This document shows, piece after piece, positions 55,091-64,000 of a DNA stretch of 64,000 nt. The notes under the pieces were generated by a model. The model had not been told where the DNA came from. It did not search any database and was given only the letters and a program-made list of their open reading frames with translations. This DNA comes from Henricia sp. BOLD:AAB3569 (Eukaryota > Echinodermata > Asteroidea > Spinulosida > Echinasteridae). The stretch spans positions 434,001-498,000 of the forward strand of contig JBBELK010000635.1 in assembly GCA_037783545.1 (NCBI GenBank). The letters are read 5' to 3'. Numbering within the stretch: the stretch's first letter is position 1; every line of letters begins with the position of its first letter. The translations under genes and the position numbers were made by a program.

Positions 55091-55495
55091 AATAATAATA
55101 AGATTTGTAATGCGCACATATCCACCCTGCTGGGTGTTCAAGGCGCAGAGACACACAAAAACAAACAAAGTAATATTAAACATGAAAGAAACAATCAAAA
55201 ATGAAAGGAACAACCAAATTAGTCCTTGAAAACCTGAGACATGAGATAAGCTTTTAGAAGTGATTTGAATTTTGTTGTACAGATACAAGATCTAAGATTA
55301 AGCGGTAGAGAGTTCCAGATGTGTGGTGCGGCTGCAGAAAAACTTCTGTCACCCCACGAGTGTCGAGACTTGGATTCCTTGAGGAGAAGCATGTTGCTGG
55401 ATCGTAGGTTCCTTGGCGGAGTGTAAACTTGAAGAAGTTCTGAGATGTAATGGGGAGCCTTGCCGTTGAGTGCTTTGTGGACAATTAGCATAAGC
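55090..55495 (-). pseudogene. CR1/L2-like LINE, C-terminal end of the reverse-transcriptase ORF and 3' UTR
   Basis: The minus strand reads LIVHKALNGKAPHYISELLQ, RNLRSSNMLLLKESKSRHSW and GDRSFSAAAPHIWNSLPLNL, the typical end of a LINE ORF2. It stops at 55,219 and is followed by a 3' UTR that ends in an AAT-rich tail at ~55,090. 5'-truncated, as usual for LINE insertions. Confidence 0.85.
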
Positions 55496-55619
55496 TTGAT
55501 TTCCCTGCACGTTTTATGTATGCGCCATAGAGTTTTTCATTGAATGAGTTAAAGTAAGCCGGTCTGTTTCGGTAACGAAGGGGTTTCGTGCATGGGCTTT
55601 TGGCCGGCACGCAGCCAAA

Positions 55620-56151
55620 TTATTTGCAACAGTAGGCATAACTATGAGCGTTTGAATTGTCTTCGTACCAGACGTAACCATATTCAATACCGAAGCCGAC
55701 CGCATACGCCTTCGTTACATAACCACACCTGTTTGAGTTCACAGTTTCTTTCGAACAATTTATAAGGACGGCGCGTTTTCCCTTCTCGGCAACCATACCC
55801 CAATACTCGCAGCGGTAACCGGCCTCGAAAAGATCCAACAACTCGTTAATAGAGCAGAGATGTGCACCTATGTCACCACAAGCTGCGTTGGCCTTTGAAG
55901 GGTCAGACGTGGGATACCCCATCGAAGAGATGCAGGCTGTTTGAGCTGAGTGACAAAAAGTACATAGTATGTGAGAATTTAAATTCACATCGTTTAATTC
56001 ATGCATTGTGTTTAAAAAAATGCTTCGTGCGGAGCGCGCCCAGTGTGAACTTACTTTTCTTTCCTTGATAAAACTGGGGGCATGTACGACAGGCAACAGA
56101 CGTGACGAATGCGCACACCAACACAAACACGACGAGGAAACGTGGAGACAT
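55620..56151 (-). CDS. Small secreted cysteine-rich protein, two exons, unknown family
   Basis: Exons 56151-56055 and 55945-55620 (donor AAAA|gtaagt, acceptor actcag|) join in phase and encode 140 aa. Residues 1-20 (MSPRFLVVFVLVCAFVTSVA) are a clear signal peptide. The mature part has ten cysteines (21, 24, 37, 55, 63, 78, 96, 106, 138, 139). The core ACGDIGAHLCSINELLDL, then AGYRCEYWGM, with a C-terminal SYAYCC, vaguely recalls the spacing of Link-type or lectin-like folds, but I do not recognise the family and claim no function. Probably extracellular, disulfide-bonded. The longer frame reading upstream of exon 2 without splicing has no signal peptide and is less likely. It is followed by a LINE tail (55,090-55,495). 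Confidence 0.78.
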
Positions 56152-57040
56152 CTTTATTCAGAGAATGGGGGAAAAATAAAGTACCAACAAATTAGTGGTA
56201 TTCTTCTGGTTCACTTTTGCTATTAACTAAACGTTATTCCTATATCCAGAATAGGCCTACTACTGCAGACTATAGGTAGGCCTATTTTTAATAGCATTAG
56301 ACTATATGCCTGCGCCTACAAAAAGCCTAGGGGCTTTTCCCAAATATCGGCTCCGTCTCCGTCTCCATAGGGTTTACATGGAGCCGGAGCCCGAGCCTGA
56401 GCCCAAGTCGAGATTTGGAAAAGGCCCATGTTTTCATATTTATAATCGTCACACGCACACTAGACGCAAACAACTGCAACGCAAACACTGACGGAAACAT
56501 GTCGGCAAAGTTGAACTTGGTTCAACTTTGCCCACTGTCTGCGTTACTATAATTTGCAGTACTCTCTGCATTTGTTATACGTCTATATGGAAACCGGGCT
56601 TAAATGCAGTATACATGATTGGTATCTCGAAAATCAGAAATGTTCACAGATTTACGCCTAACTTACACAATATGAACATTGTGTAAGTTATAAAATGTGG
56701 AAATCTGTGAACATTTCTGAGTTTCGAGACAGTGTTGTAACTTTAAAACTAGATTTGAAAACAAAATGCAAACACCGACAGCTAGTTTATTGTTTAATTT
56801 ATTTCATACCTTGATTTGTATGAATGGTGACCAGCAATCACTCAGCAACTAAACAAGTCAAACAAACTCCGCTGGAGAATGTAATCGTTGTGGGAAAGGC
56901 ACCAGTTGTACCAGGTTATATACCACTTTGGTGTGTGTGTATGTATGTGTACTGTGTGTATGAGCTCACCAAATAGAACGATCCATGAGTAAGCTCCGCC
57001 CATTTTGGAATTGACCAATCACAGCCTCAGGTTGAGATAA
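56152..57040. other. Intergenic stretch with a short family E derivative
   Basis: Contains a ~135-bp palindromic derivative of family E (56,604-56,740, TATACATGATTGGTATCTCG..CGAGACAGTGTTGTAAC). Otherwise nothing recognised; the short ORF-like frames here lack domain signatures. Confidence 0.55.
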
Positions 57041-57087
57041 CCAAAAAGTGGAACTCCATTTAGTAAACCGTACACGGAGAAACAAAC

Positions 57088-57480
57088 GTTTCTGTCTAAA
57101 CTTACGTCACTGTGAAATCATTGAGTCAATACGCAAAGGATTTAACAATGCCTATACTTGTATTGGTACGTCATCCGTCATAAAGGCTACAATACATGGC
57201 AATACAAACGCATATACAGGGTGCATGTTTGGGCATGTGATCAGATGGAAGGGAAGCCTTGCAAATATCATGCTGCAAGGAGGCACAGATGGTTCCAGGA
57301 AGAGAGGAAGACCTGTTAGGACGTGGTTAAATAACATCAAAGACTGGACTGGCCTCAATTTTCAGCAGCTCATCAGAACAGCTGAAGACAGAGAGCTTTG
57401 GAGATCTTGTGTTTCAAGAGCCATCAGCATGTCGCCCCAACGGCCTCTAAGCTATGGGACATAGATAGATAGATAGATAC
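57088..57480 (+). pseudogene. LINE ORF2 C-terminal fragment ending in a (GATA)n tail
   Basis: 57,180-57,464 reads CMFGHVIRWKGSLANIMLQG, RKRGRPVRTWLNNIKDWTGL and QLIRTAEDRELWRSCVSRA, the C-terminal motif of several non-LTR element clades, then a stop and (AGAT)n at 57,462-57,480. 57,088-57,155 is repeated at 57,600-57,667. Confidence 0.75.
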
Positions 57481-57517
57481 AGGGTGCTTTCGTAACTCAC
57501 GCACCGAACTGACAAAG

Positions 57518-57601
57518 TATAGTGTCAGCGCCCTCTTGTGGGCGCTGACACTGATATTAAAGGTACTTGCATATAACTTTAGATTTCCCCTGACTACAGC
57601 T
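57518..57601. repeat. 83-bp direct repeat with hairpin, left copy (flanks DIRS-like element)
   Basis: AGTGTCAGCGCCC-TCTTGT-GGGCGCTGACACT, then ATATTAAAGGTACTTGCATA and ATTTCCCCTGACTACAG. Virtually identical to 59,496-59,578. Confidence 0.85.
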
Positions 57602-57693
57602 TCTGTCTAAACTTACGTCACTGTGAAATCATTGAGTCAATACGCAAAGGATTTAACAATGCCTATAATAGAGAGAAATCATTCTGCACGCGT

Positions 57694-58746
57694 TTAAGAG
57701 TTCAGTATGTCCTCCGTGTAGGAAGCGGAGGTCTTAGCATGCACGTAATGGTCGATGAAGACTGAACGAGTTTTCCACCGTCCTGCTTTCATAACTTCCT
57801 CAGGGTCCTTGTGGGATCCTGTGGCCACTGTGGCGCCCGTGGGACGGAAACACTTTGCAGAATAGCCGTGCTTGCGGAGGCCAGCAAGATTAATGGCCTC
57901 ATTAAGTACACTGGCGATCGTAGATGCATCGAGTGGCCTATATGGCTTTGTCAATGTTATGAACACAGGTTGGTTCTGTAGCGGCCGATCGCACTGTGTT
58001 CGAGCGACATATGTTCTGAGGGTCTCGCATGGGTCAACTTTCTTGTTTTGCGCAGGGGGAAGGTGAACCTGAAATCCCATTCTCGAAGTGTCATTTTTAA
58101 TCCCGAAGAACTGCAGCAATAAACCACCATCTTGCAAATACTCAATGTGGTTCACGGAGAAGACCGTCTGCTTGGTCTCCAAAGAATCACTGTCAAGTTG
58201 CACACTCCTGGGTGCAATGTCGGACGGGCGCAGCATTAGCGTAAGAGCTAGCAGCGTTATGGCCTTTAGGCGAAGCCGTTTAATTGGAAGACAGTTATTG
58301 TCTTCCCAAGAGTTAAATAAGTCAAAAAATGGCTTCACTGGCATGACCTTTGTCCTTTCCATTGGTCTCTTGGTGCACGACTTCACCAAGGAGTCTTTCA
58401 GGCTGTAAATGTCCTTTGACTGAGTCAAATCGGGTAGAGACTGGGCCCTATACAAACAACTAATTGCGGCCAGAGCGGACTTGAGGACGGACTCTGGTCT
58501 TTCACTGCCCTTTGCCAATGAGCAAAGAAAGTTTGCAATGTGAGCATGCCCTGTTGGGGGGTATGGCAGGCAGTTTTCACAACAAAACGTCTGTAGTTTG
58601 GTGAGCAGTCTGTCATACAGTTGCAGTGTGGAAGGGGCCCAATAAAGGGGAAAACTGGCCGCAGCTAGGTCACACCATCCTTCTGAGCGCAGTTTGTCTG
58701 TCCACAAATTCGCCAGGCGTAAACTCTCCATCTTGGGTTTCGCCAT
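57694..58746 (-). CDS. Tyrosine recombinase of a DIRS-like retroelement, 350 aa, apparently intact
   Basis: A continuous frame from ATG 58,746 to the stop at 57,694. The catalytic layout of phage-integrase-type recombinases is visible: Arg173 (LMLRPSDIA), Lys217 (FFGIKNDT), KCFR at 298-301 in place of the usual HxxR, Trp324 (AGRWKTRSVF) and nucleophile Tyr334 (IDHYVH). In DIRS elements this enzyme inserts the circular cDNA instead of an integrase. It overlaps the decayed RT-RNase H in another frame, as is normal for DIRS. The same frame stays open further upstream to 59,403, but that part is a mixture of shifted RNase H sequence. The recombinase is unbroken although the rest of the element is degraded. 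Confidence 0.85.
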   Translation of the reverse strand: MAKPKMESLRLANLWTDKLRSEGWCDLAAASFPLYWAPSTLQLYDRLLTKLQTFCCENCLPYPPTGHAHIANFLCSLAKGSERPESVLKSALAAISCLYRAQSLPDLTQSKDIYSLKDSLVKSCTKRPMERTKVMPVKPFFDLFNSWEDNNCLPIKRLRLKAITLLALTLMLRPSDIAPRSVQLDSDSLETKQTVFSVNHIEYLQDGGLLLQFFGIKNDTSRMGFQVHLPPAQNKKVDPCETLRTYVARTQCDRPLQNQPVFITLTKPYRPLDASTIASVLNEAINLAGLRKHGYSAKCFRPTGATVATGSHKDPEEVMKAGRWKTRSVFIDHYVHAKTSASYTEDILNS

Positions 58747-59495
58747 GGTTCTGTGGTGGCAGTTGGATGGTAGAAGGTTCGCGCTCTTTTTGGGAGAGGT
58801 ATTGGAGGGCACAAACTCATTTTCCGCAACCTTTGAAACCAATGTTGCTGCGGCCACCAAGGTGCGATCAGGGTGGCGGGTGCGTTGCATTGTTCCAGCT
58901 TGTCCAGTACGCGTGCATGGTATTAAGCGCCATGGTGGATTGCAAAAACTGTTTGTGCCTTTCCAGTCCTGTGCCAAAGCGTCCACTCCCGAGGTCAAAG
59001 GATCGTGACGAAAGGAGTTGTATACCGGCAGTTGCGCGTTTGTCATCGTCGCAAACCTGTCCACATGATGCGGCCCCCAACACTCTGTCGAGAAATCGAA
59101 ACAACTGGGGGTGCAGTTGCCATTCGTAAGCAGCTGAAAGTCGCGACAGTCTGTCGGCCTGCCATGCAATTCAAAATTCCGGCGAAATGACGTGCAGTCA
59201 GTTTTATACCTGACTCGTGAGCCTCTATCCAGATGGCTGTCATAAGTTCGGTGAGGTCCGGAGACGGCCCTCCCAGATGGTTTATATAGGCCACCGTAGT
59301 TATATTGTCCGATAGGATTTGCACGTTTTTGTTCTGCAGTAAGTGTCGAAAGGACTTTATCGCACAAAGAACTGCCATCAGCTCGCGATAGTTTATGTGC
59401 CATCCTAACGACGTAAGCGTCCCAAGCACGACGTAAGCTGCGCCTGCAACTGATATATCCCGACGAGGAGATTGTTGCAGTATTTGACAGATACA
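58746..59495 (-). pseudogene. DIRS-like RT-RNase H remnant, 5'-truncated and frameshifted
   Basis: The minus strand reads GWHINYRELMAVLCAIKSF and ILSDNITTVAYINHLGG, the DIRS/Ngaro RNase H signature (59,430-59,200). It then shifts frame near 59,160 (DRLSRLSAAYEWQLHPQLF), again near 59,070 (WGPHHVDRFATMTNAQL, GVDALAQDW, NSFCNPPWRLIP), and once more near 58,880. The RT itself is missing. Not translatable as one protein. Confidence 0.8.
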
Positions 59496-59578
59496 GATAG
59501 TGTCAGCGCCCTCTTGTGGGCGCTGACACTGATATTAAAGGTACTTGCATATAACTTTAGATTTCCCCTGACTACAGA
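59496..59578. repeat. 83-bp direct repeat with hairpin, right copy
   Basis: Same sequence and orientation as 57,518-57,601. Together they bracket the 1.9-kb DIRS-like remnant. Confidence 0.85.
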
Positions 59579-59879
59579 TTACTAATAGATCTTTAGAATA
59601 TTCGAACTACATATGGGATTATAACATTATATTTTTGGCGGTCGTAGACTTCATGCATGTAAGTATTGCATGCACGACATAATTTTTAAAGTATTAAAGC
59701 AACTTGAAAAGATAATTGTACTATAATCCCAGTCTGCCAGTATATAGTTCGTCTCCTCCAAATGCAAAATTAAAAATTTCATCATTTAACGGTCGACTTG
59801 ACCTGACTCCCCGCGCACGCCGCATGTGTTGAGTACATGAAAACGGGTGCAGTACTAGTACTAGAGTTACGGCTAAGTT

Positions 59880-60012
59880 AGGCTGGATCCGAATTTGTGG
59901 CTTTGGCTGTGGCTGTTGCTATGCTGTTTCTAAGGACTTTCATTGTCCGCCCGTAGCAAAAGCATAGCAACAGCCATAGTCACAGCCAAAGCCACTAATT
60001 CGGATTCAGCCT
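59880..60012. repeat. Palindromic MITE (family I), copy 2
   Basis: GGCTGGATCCGAATTTGTGG..CACTAATTCGGATTCAGCC. Confidence 0.8.
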
Positions 60013-60439
60013 TATACAACTATTTGGTGCAGTACTAGGTCAACTTGACCGTTGTACCAACTCGACCGTTGCAAGTTTCACTGCAGTCCGATTTGTTTTA
60101 CTCGGCAATGTTTGCAGGCATGAAACTGGCCTCTTGGTGGCGCTATAGGCCATGCAAAGGCACAGCGCGCGTAAAGGAGACAGCATATAGCATAGCTCGT
60201 TTTGCAGGTACGTTCGTTCATGGAGCCAGGGTTCGTTGTTGAATCCTGAGTGTAAAACATGCAATGACATTTTAATTTAACGACGTGTATGAGCACAGAG
60301 AAAAGCTTGTTTCAATTTTGGTAATGGTAAAAACTGTATTTTGTTCGTATACATTGAACAGAGATTTTAAGGAAATTGCCTAATGGAATCATCAACACGA
60401 CAGATGTACACATGGTGTCATACATGTAATTTTAAGGGG

Positions 60440-61195
60440 TGTCGGACGCTTCGCCCTATTGTCAGTTCGCCCCATGTCAGTTCGCCCCATTGCCACTTCG
60501 CCCCGTGACCCTGCACCACTTCGCCCCACTGCCGCTTCGCCCCACCTATGCTATTTATCCGGCAGTCGGTCAATATATAGGGGAAAGAGTCGGGAGCAGT
60601 CGGGAACTGTCGGTGAAATACGTAGTCAGAAACGTCAAGGAAATTAATAATTGTTTTTAAAAAATAAGCGCAAGTTTTTTGTTTACTTCCAAATCAAATT
60701 TAGGCCTAGTCTTTTGTTAAAACGTGAAAATATGGAGATATTTTATTAAAAGAAAATAGAAAATCAAAGTTTCGTTTTTAAACTAAATGTAATAGAACTT
60801 CTCCGTAGCGGCCATGACAGATGACAGGTTTTCATCCACAATGTGCCTACTCGTACATGACGCACTGACAATGTGACTGCCCTCTATCGTGGCCGCTACG
60901 CACTAGGTCTATAGTTTATTTTTAAAAATAATTTCTTTAGAAGTTTAATTTCTGAAAAGTTTGATTTTTAGAAATCAAAAAGTAACAAAGTCTAAGTAGG
61001 CTCCTAAGGGTTAATTTTTAAAGTTTAATTTGAAAAGGTTAAATTAATAAACATAAAAATAATTTTCACAATTAGGCCTAGCTTATAAATTTTAAAAAAT
61101 TAAAGTGTTAAAGTAAGTTTAACTCTTCTTGCTAAGTTATCGACTGACTGCCGGCTAAATAACATAGTTGGGGCGAAGTTGAAATGGGGCGAAGT
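60440..61195. repeat. Element with TTCGCCCCAT minisatellite at one end and its complement at the other
   Basis: 60,445-60,548 has eight CTTCGCCCCAT-like units; 61,168-61,197 has the complement (ATGGGGCGAAGTG). Between them lies AT-rich DNA with a family H MITE at 60,806-60,905. Confidence 0.65.
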
Positions 61196-61389
61196 GACTG
61201 TAAAGCATTTTAAGATATACTTCCACTTGCATTTTTGTCGCGAATGTTGCTTTTCTGTAGAAAAATCAAATTTTCTCCTTGCCTTCAGTTTAATGCACAA
61301 GATAAATATACACACGCGCAAGCAGCGCCCTCTGCTGTTGCGCTTACGCACAGACAGCTCGCTGCGTCATTTTGTGCATTGCTATACTT

Positions 61390-61535
61390 TTATATGCAAT
61401 AATTTTATCATTTACTTATCTCAGAAATGCAACATTTGCGACAGAAGTGCAAGTGGGAAGTATATCTTAGAATTTAATGATCTGTTGATTCCAGGCATGC
61501 CAGGAGGTAATTTCCTTCAAATATTTGTATACAGC
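61390..61535 (+). repeat. Dispersed repeat with a conserved open frame, copy 2
   Basis: Matches 18,258-18,420; reads IIYLSQKCNICDRSASGKYI then [20 protein letters not shown]. Confidence 0.55.
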
Positions 61536-61539
61536 TGTT

Positions 61540-62020
61540 GGGGGCCGTCCATAAAGTACGTACGCATGAAATGCCGACTTTTTAGACCCTCCCTCCCCCG
61601 GCCCCTGTACGCACGGCGTACGAAGTGGCTCCAACCGCCCCTCACCCCCTATACGCATACGCATATATATACCTTAGCATTGGTATGCATTGGTAAATGG
61701 TTCAGTACTACATGTACCGGTATATAGTGTTACATACTACTAGTACGATTCGCATGTCGCCTCAAGTCTTAATTACATGAGATTTCTTTTGCATTGTGTT
61801 TTTTTTTTCACATAAAATGACATCAAGTAATTTAACTGCAGATTTAATGAGAAAACCTAAATTGAGGAGTGAGAAAGATGTGTGGCCTGTCTAATATGTT
61901 TTGTACATAAGGTCTGAAGCATTGGCTTGGACCCCCTCCCCCTGTACGCATGGTGTATGCAATGTCAACCCCTCCCCCCCACCCCCACTCCGTGCGTACG
62001 TACTTTATGGACGGCCCCTT
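61540..62020. repeat. MITE (GGGGCCGTCCATAAAGTACG termini)
   Basis: Inverted ends GGGGCCGTCCATAAAGTACG and complement (CGTACTTTATGGACGGCCCC), with inner CCCCTGTACGCA..GGTGTA/CGGCGTA blocks. Inserted next to the dispersed repeat at 61,390. Confidence 0.82.
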
Positions 62021-62196
62021 CTGTAAATATTTCAATGTCCTAACTTAATCACCAAAACAAAATCAAATTTTGATTAAACTGAAAATTTGGATATCTTTTG
62101 TTGCTCCGTTTAAAACAAATTTCACTCTTAAACTAACCACAATGGTGATGAAATGGACTTACCTGTATCCTTGACAGTATACCTACCTAAGTTTCG

Positions 62197-62295
62197 ATGG
62201 ATTCCGAATTTCTACCAGACGGCCGTCTCTTAGACATCGTAGACGACGCCTGGCGGAAGGACAAGCTACCCCACGATGAGATTGCTGTTCCTCAG
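62197..62295 (+). CDS. ANAPC13: Anaphase-promoting complex subunit 13, first coding exon (partial gene)
   Basis: 33 codons from ATG 62,197: MDSEFLPDGRLLDIVDDAWR then KDKLPHDEIAVPQ. This is a close match to the N-terminus of ANAPC13 (SWM1/APC13), a ~74-aa subunit of the APC/C ubiquitin ligase that holds the TPR subunits together during mitosis. The exon appears to end at CAG|gttggt (62,295), a non-ideal donor. The remaining ~40 residues are not visible before 64,000. A 5' UTR acceptor (ctacctaag) may precede the ATG. Assignment is firm for the exon; the gene structure beyond it is unknown. Confidence 0.85.
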
Positions 62296-62311
62296 GTTGG
62301 TCGTATAGGCC

Positions 62312-62948
62312 CGCTTCAAACGCCGAACTTCTGCCGTGTCTAATTCAATATATTGGAGTCGGCAGAGATTCGGCAGTCTTGTCAGCGTTCGATCAGAGAT
62401 ACAGACACGTACGGTAGTTGCCATAGATAATTATGATGCTGAATGCAAATTCAATGAAAAAACATTCAAAAGGGTGTTTTGGGTTTCCAGGGCAACTTTT
62501 GTACATCATCTCTCACATCGAATTACATGATTTAGAACGAAACACTGTCACAGAAATCCTCATATCTCCCAGGCATAGATTGGGATTTTGTCTCTACAGA
62601 CTTGCTAGAGGAGATTATAATTACACTATTGCAGAAGTGACCGGTGTTGGTGCACCATCTCAACAATATTTACATACAGTGTGTGAATCCATCATCAGAA
62701 ACATGTGGCACATGTCGGAACCAACTAGTAAAACAAAATTCCATTTGGTTTTAACTTTGCAATCAAACGGCTGTAGTAGGCGCATGCGCATTTTAAAACT
62801 GCAATTCTCATTTGGGACGTACCAATTGAATTAGACACGGCAAAAATATTGCCCTCTATTGCCCTTAAAAGCAGCAAGACCTGTCGAACTGTCGGCAGAC
62901 GAGCGGCAGTTGCTTCAGACGCCGAACTTCTGCCGTGTCTAATTCAAA
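62312..62948 (+). mobile_element. Harbinger/PIF-like transposon remnant
   Basis: The block GCCGAACTTCTGCCGTGTCT occurs at 62,322 and 62,921, with its complement (GAATTAGACACGGCA) near 62,827. Internally FKRVFWVSRATFVHHLSHRI, then in the next frame SPRHRLGFCLYRLARGDYNY and TIAEVTGVGAPSQQY match the start of PIF/Harbinger transposases. Frameshifted, and lacks the catalytic DDE part. Lies just inside the presumed first intron of ANAPC13. Confidence 0.7.
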
Positions 62949-63004
62949 TTTGTTGCCATTATTTGCAAATGGATTGCGCCTTTAAGGGCCCATTATATTA
63001 TTTG

Positions 63005-64000
63005 CAGATGAAACGGTAGACTGGCATCCCATCCAGGGAGAGTAGCAAACTGCTCCTAGTTATGCTATGGAAACCAACAACCTGTTGGGGGAACCCAACT
63101 TAATGCTCGGGGTAAAACTGTGATGGACTGGCATCCCATCCAGGGGGAGTAGCAATGCTCCTAGTCACTTCATGCCGTGGAAACTAACAACCTGTTGGGA
63201 AACCCAACTGATTGCTGGGGGTAGACCTGTGATGGACTGGCATCCCATCCAGGGGAGTAGCGATGTTCGTTGTCACTCCATGCCATGAAAACCAACAACC
63301 TGTTGGGGGAAACCCAATACTGCTAGTGGTAAACCTGTGATGGACTAGCATCCCATCCAGGAGGAGTAGCAATGCCCCTAGTCACGTGCCATGGCAACTA
63401 ACAACCTGTTAGGGAAACCCAACTAACTGCTTGTGGTAAACCTGTGATGGACTAGCATCCCATCCAGGAGGAGTAGCAATGCCCCTAGTCACCCCATGCC
63501 ATGGCAACTGTAACAACCTGTTAGGGAAACCCAACTAACTGCTTGTGGTAAACCTGTGATGGACTAGCATCCCGTCTGGGAGAGTGGCAATGCTCCTAGT
63601 CACTCCGTGCCATGGAAACTAACAACCTGTTGGGGAAACCCAACTAACTGCTAGTGGTAAACCTGTGATGGACTAGCATCCCATCCAGTGAGAGTAGCAA
63701 TGCTCCTAGTCACTCCATGAGGGAAACTAACAACCGTTGGGGAAACCCTAAAGGGGGGTAAACCTGTGATGGACTGGCATCCCATCCAGGAGTAGTAGCA
63801 ACACTCCTAGTCAGTCCATGCATTGGAAACTAACAACCTGTTGGGAAAACTCAACTAACTGCTGGGGTTAAACCTGTGTTGAACTGTCATCCCATTCAGG
63901 GGGAGTAGCAATGCTCCTAGTCACTCCGTGCCATGGAAACCAAGGATGAGTACCAACCGTATGAGTCAGCTTGGCTCGTCTAAGAACTTCACCTTATTTG
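63005..64000. repeat. ~108-bp minisatellite, nine copies
   Basis: Unit with GTGATGGACTGGCATCCCAT, CCAGGGGGAGTAGCAATGCTCC and AACAACCTGTTGGGGAAACC. Copies start near 63,018, 63,122, 63,232, 63,340, 63,447, 63,559, 63,669, 63,767 and 63,874. The end block at 63,940 (GGATGAGTACC..CCGTATGAG) is that of the SINE at 24,870-25,160. Confidence 0.88.

Noticed and set aside
59043..59429. Separate 128-aa host RNase H-like gene
   Set aside because: It is the RNase H part of the DIRS-like element and leaves the conserved frame after FAGILN.

Overview
The window reads as nuclear DNA of an invertebrate animal, most probably a marine deuterostome (echinoderm, hemichordate or cephalochordate). The genes are intron-rich with GT-AG splice sites and have clear animal homologues: the ciliary protein IFT57, APC/C subunit 13, a secreted discoidin-domain protein and TatD- and phosphatase-family enzymes. 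The intervening DNA is packed with foldback elements, MITEs, tRNA-derived SINEs and decayed LINEs. The species cannot be fixed from the sequence alone. There is no sign of prokaryotic organisation.

Layout. 1-3.3 kb, minus strand: 5' three exons of a CX5R protein phosphatase (Y_phosphatase3 family), running off the left edge. 5.6-15.5 kb, minus: complete nine-exon IFT57 (410 aa). 17.3-27.1 kb, plus: complete seven-exon gene fusing an N-terminal RRM to a TatD-type hydrolase (441 aa), head-to-head with IFT57. 27.1-43.9 kb: gene-poor repeat territory with LINE fragments, a duplicated segment, and a mariner-like transposon split by a 3.9-kb insertion. 44.0-48.6 kb, plus: four-exon secreted discoidin protein (218 aa). 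48.6-55.5 kb: MITEs, including three abutting end to end, inverted copies of the 33-34 kb sequence and a LINE tail. 55.6-56.2 kb, minus: two-exon secreted cysteine-rich protein (140 aa). 57-59.6 kb: LINE tail and a DIRS-like element with an intact tyrosine recombinase. 60-62 kb: MITEs. 62.2-62.3 kb, plus: first coding exon of ANAPC13. 62.3-62.95 kb: Harbinger-like remnant. 63-64 kb: a ~108-bp minisatellite.

The genes do not form one pathway. The most notable points are the RRM-TatD fusion (one exon carries the end of the RRM and the start of TatD, and the conserved C-terminal Asp of TatD enzymes is Asn here); a palindromic MITE family carrying near-consensus RFX X-box motifs, one copy lying just upstream of the ciliary gene IFT57; several informative nested or empty insertion sites; and MITE families whose cores are built from a different short palindromic word in each copy. 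All exon models come from reading splice sites, frame continuity and family conservation by eye, not from transcript evidence.
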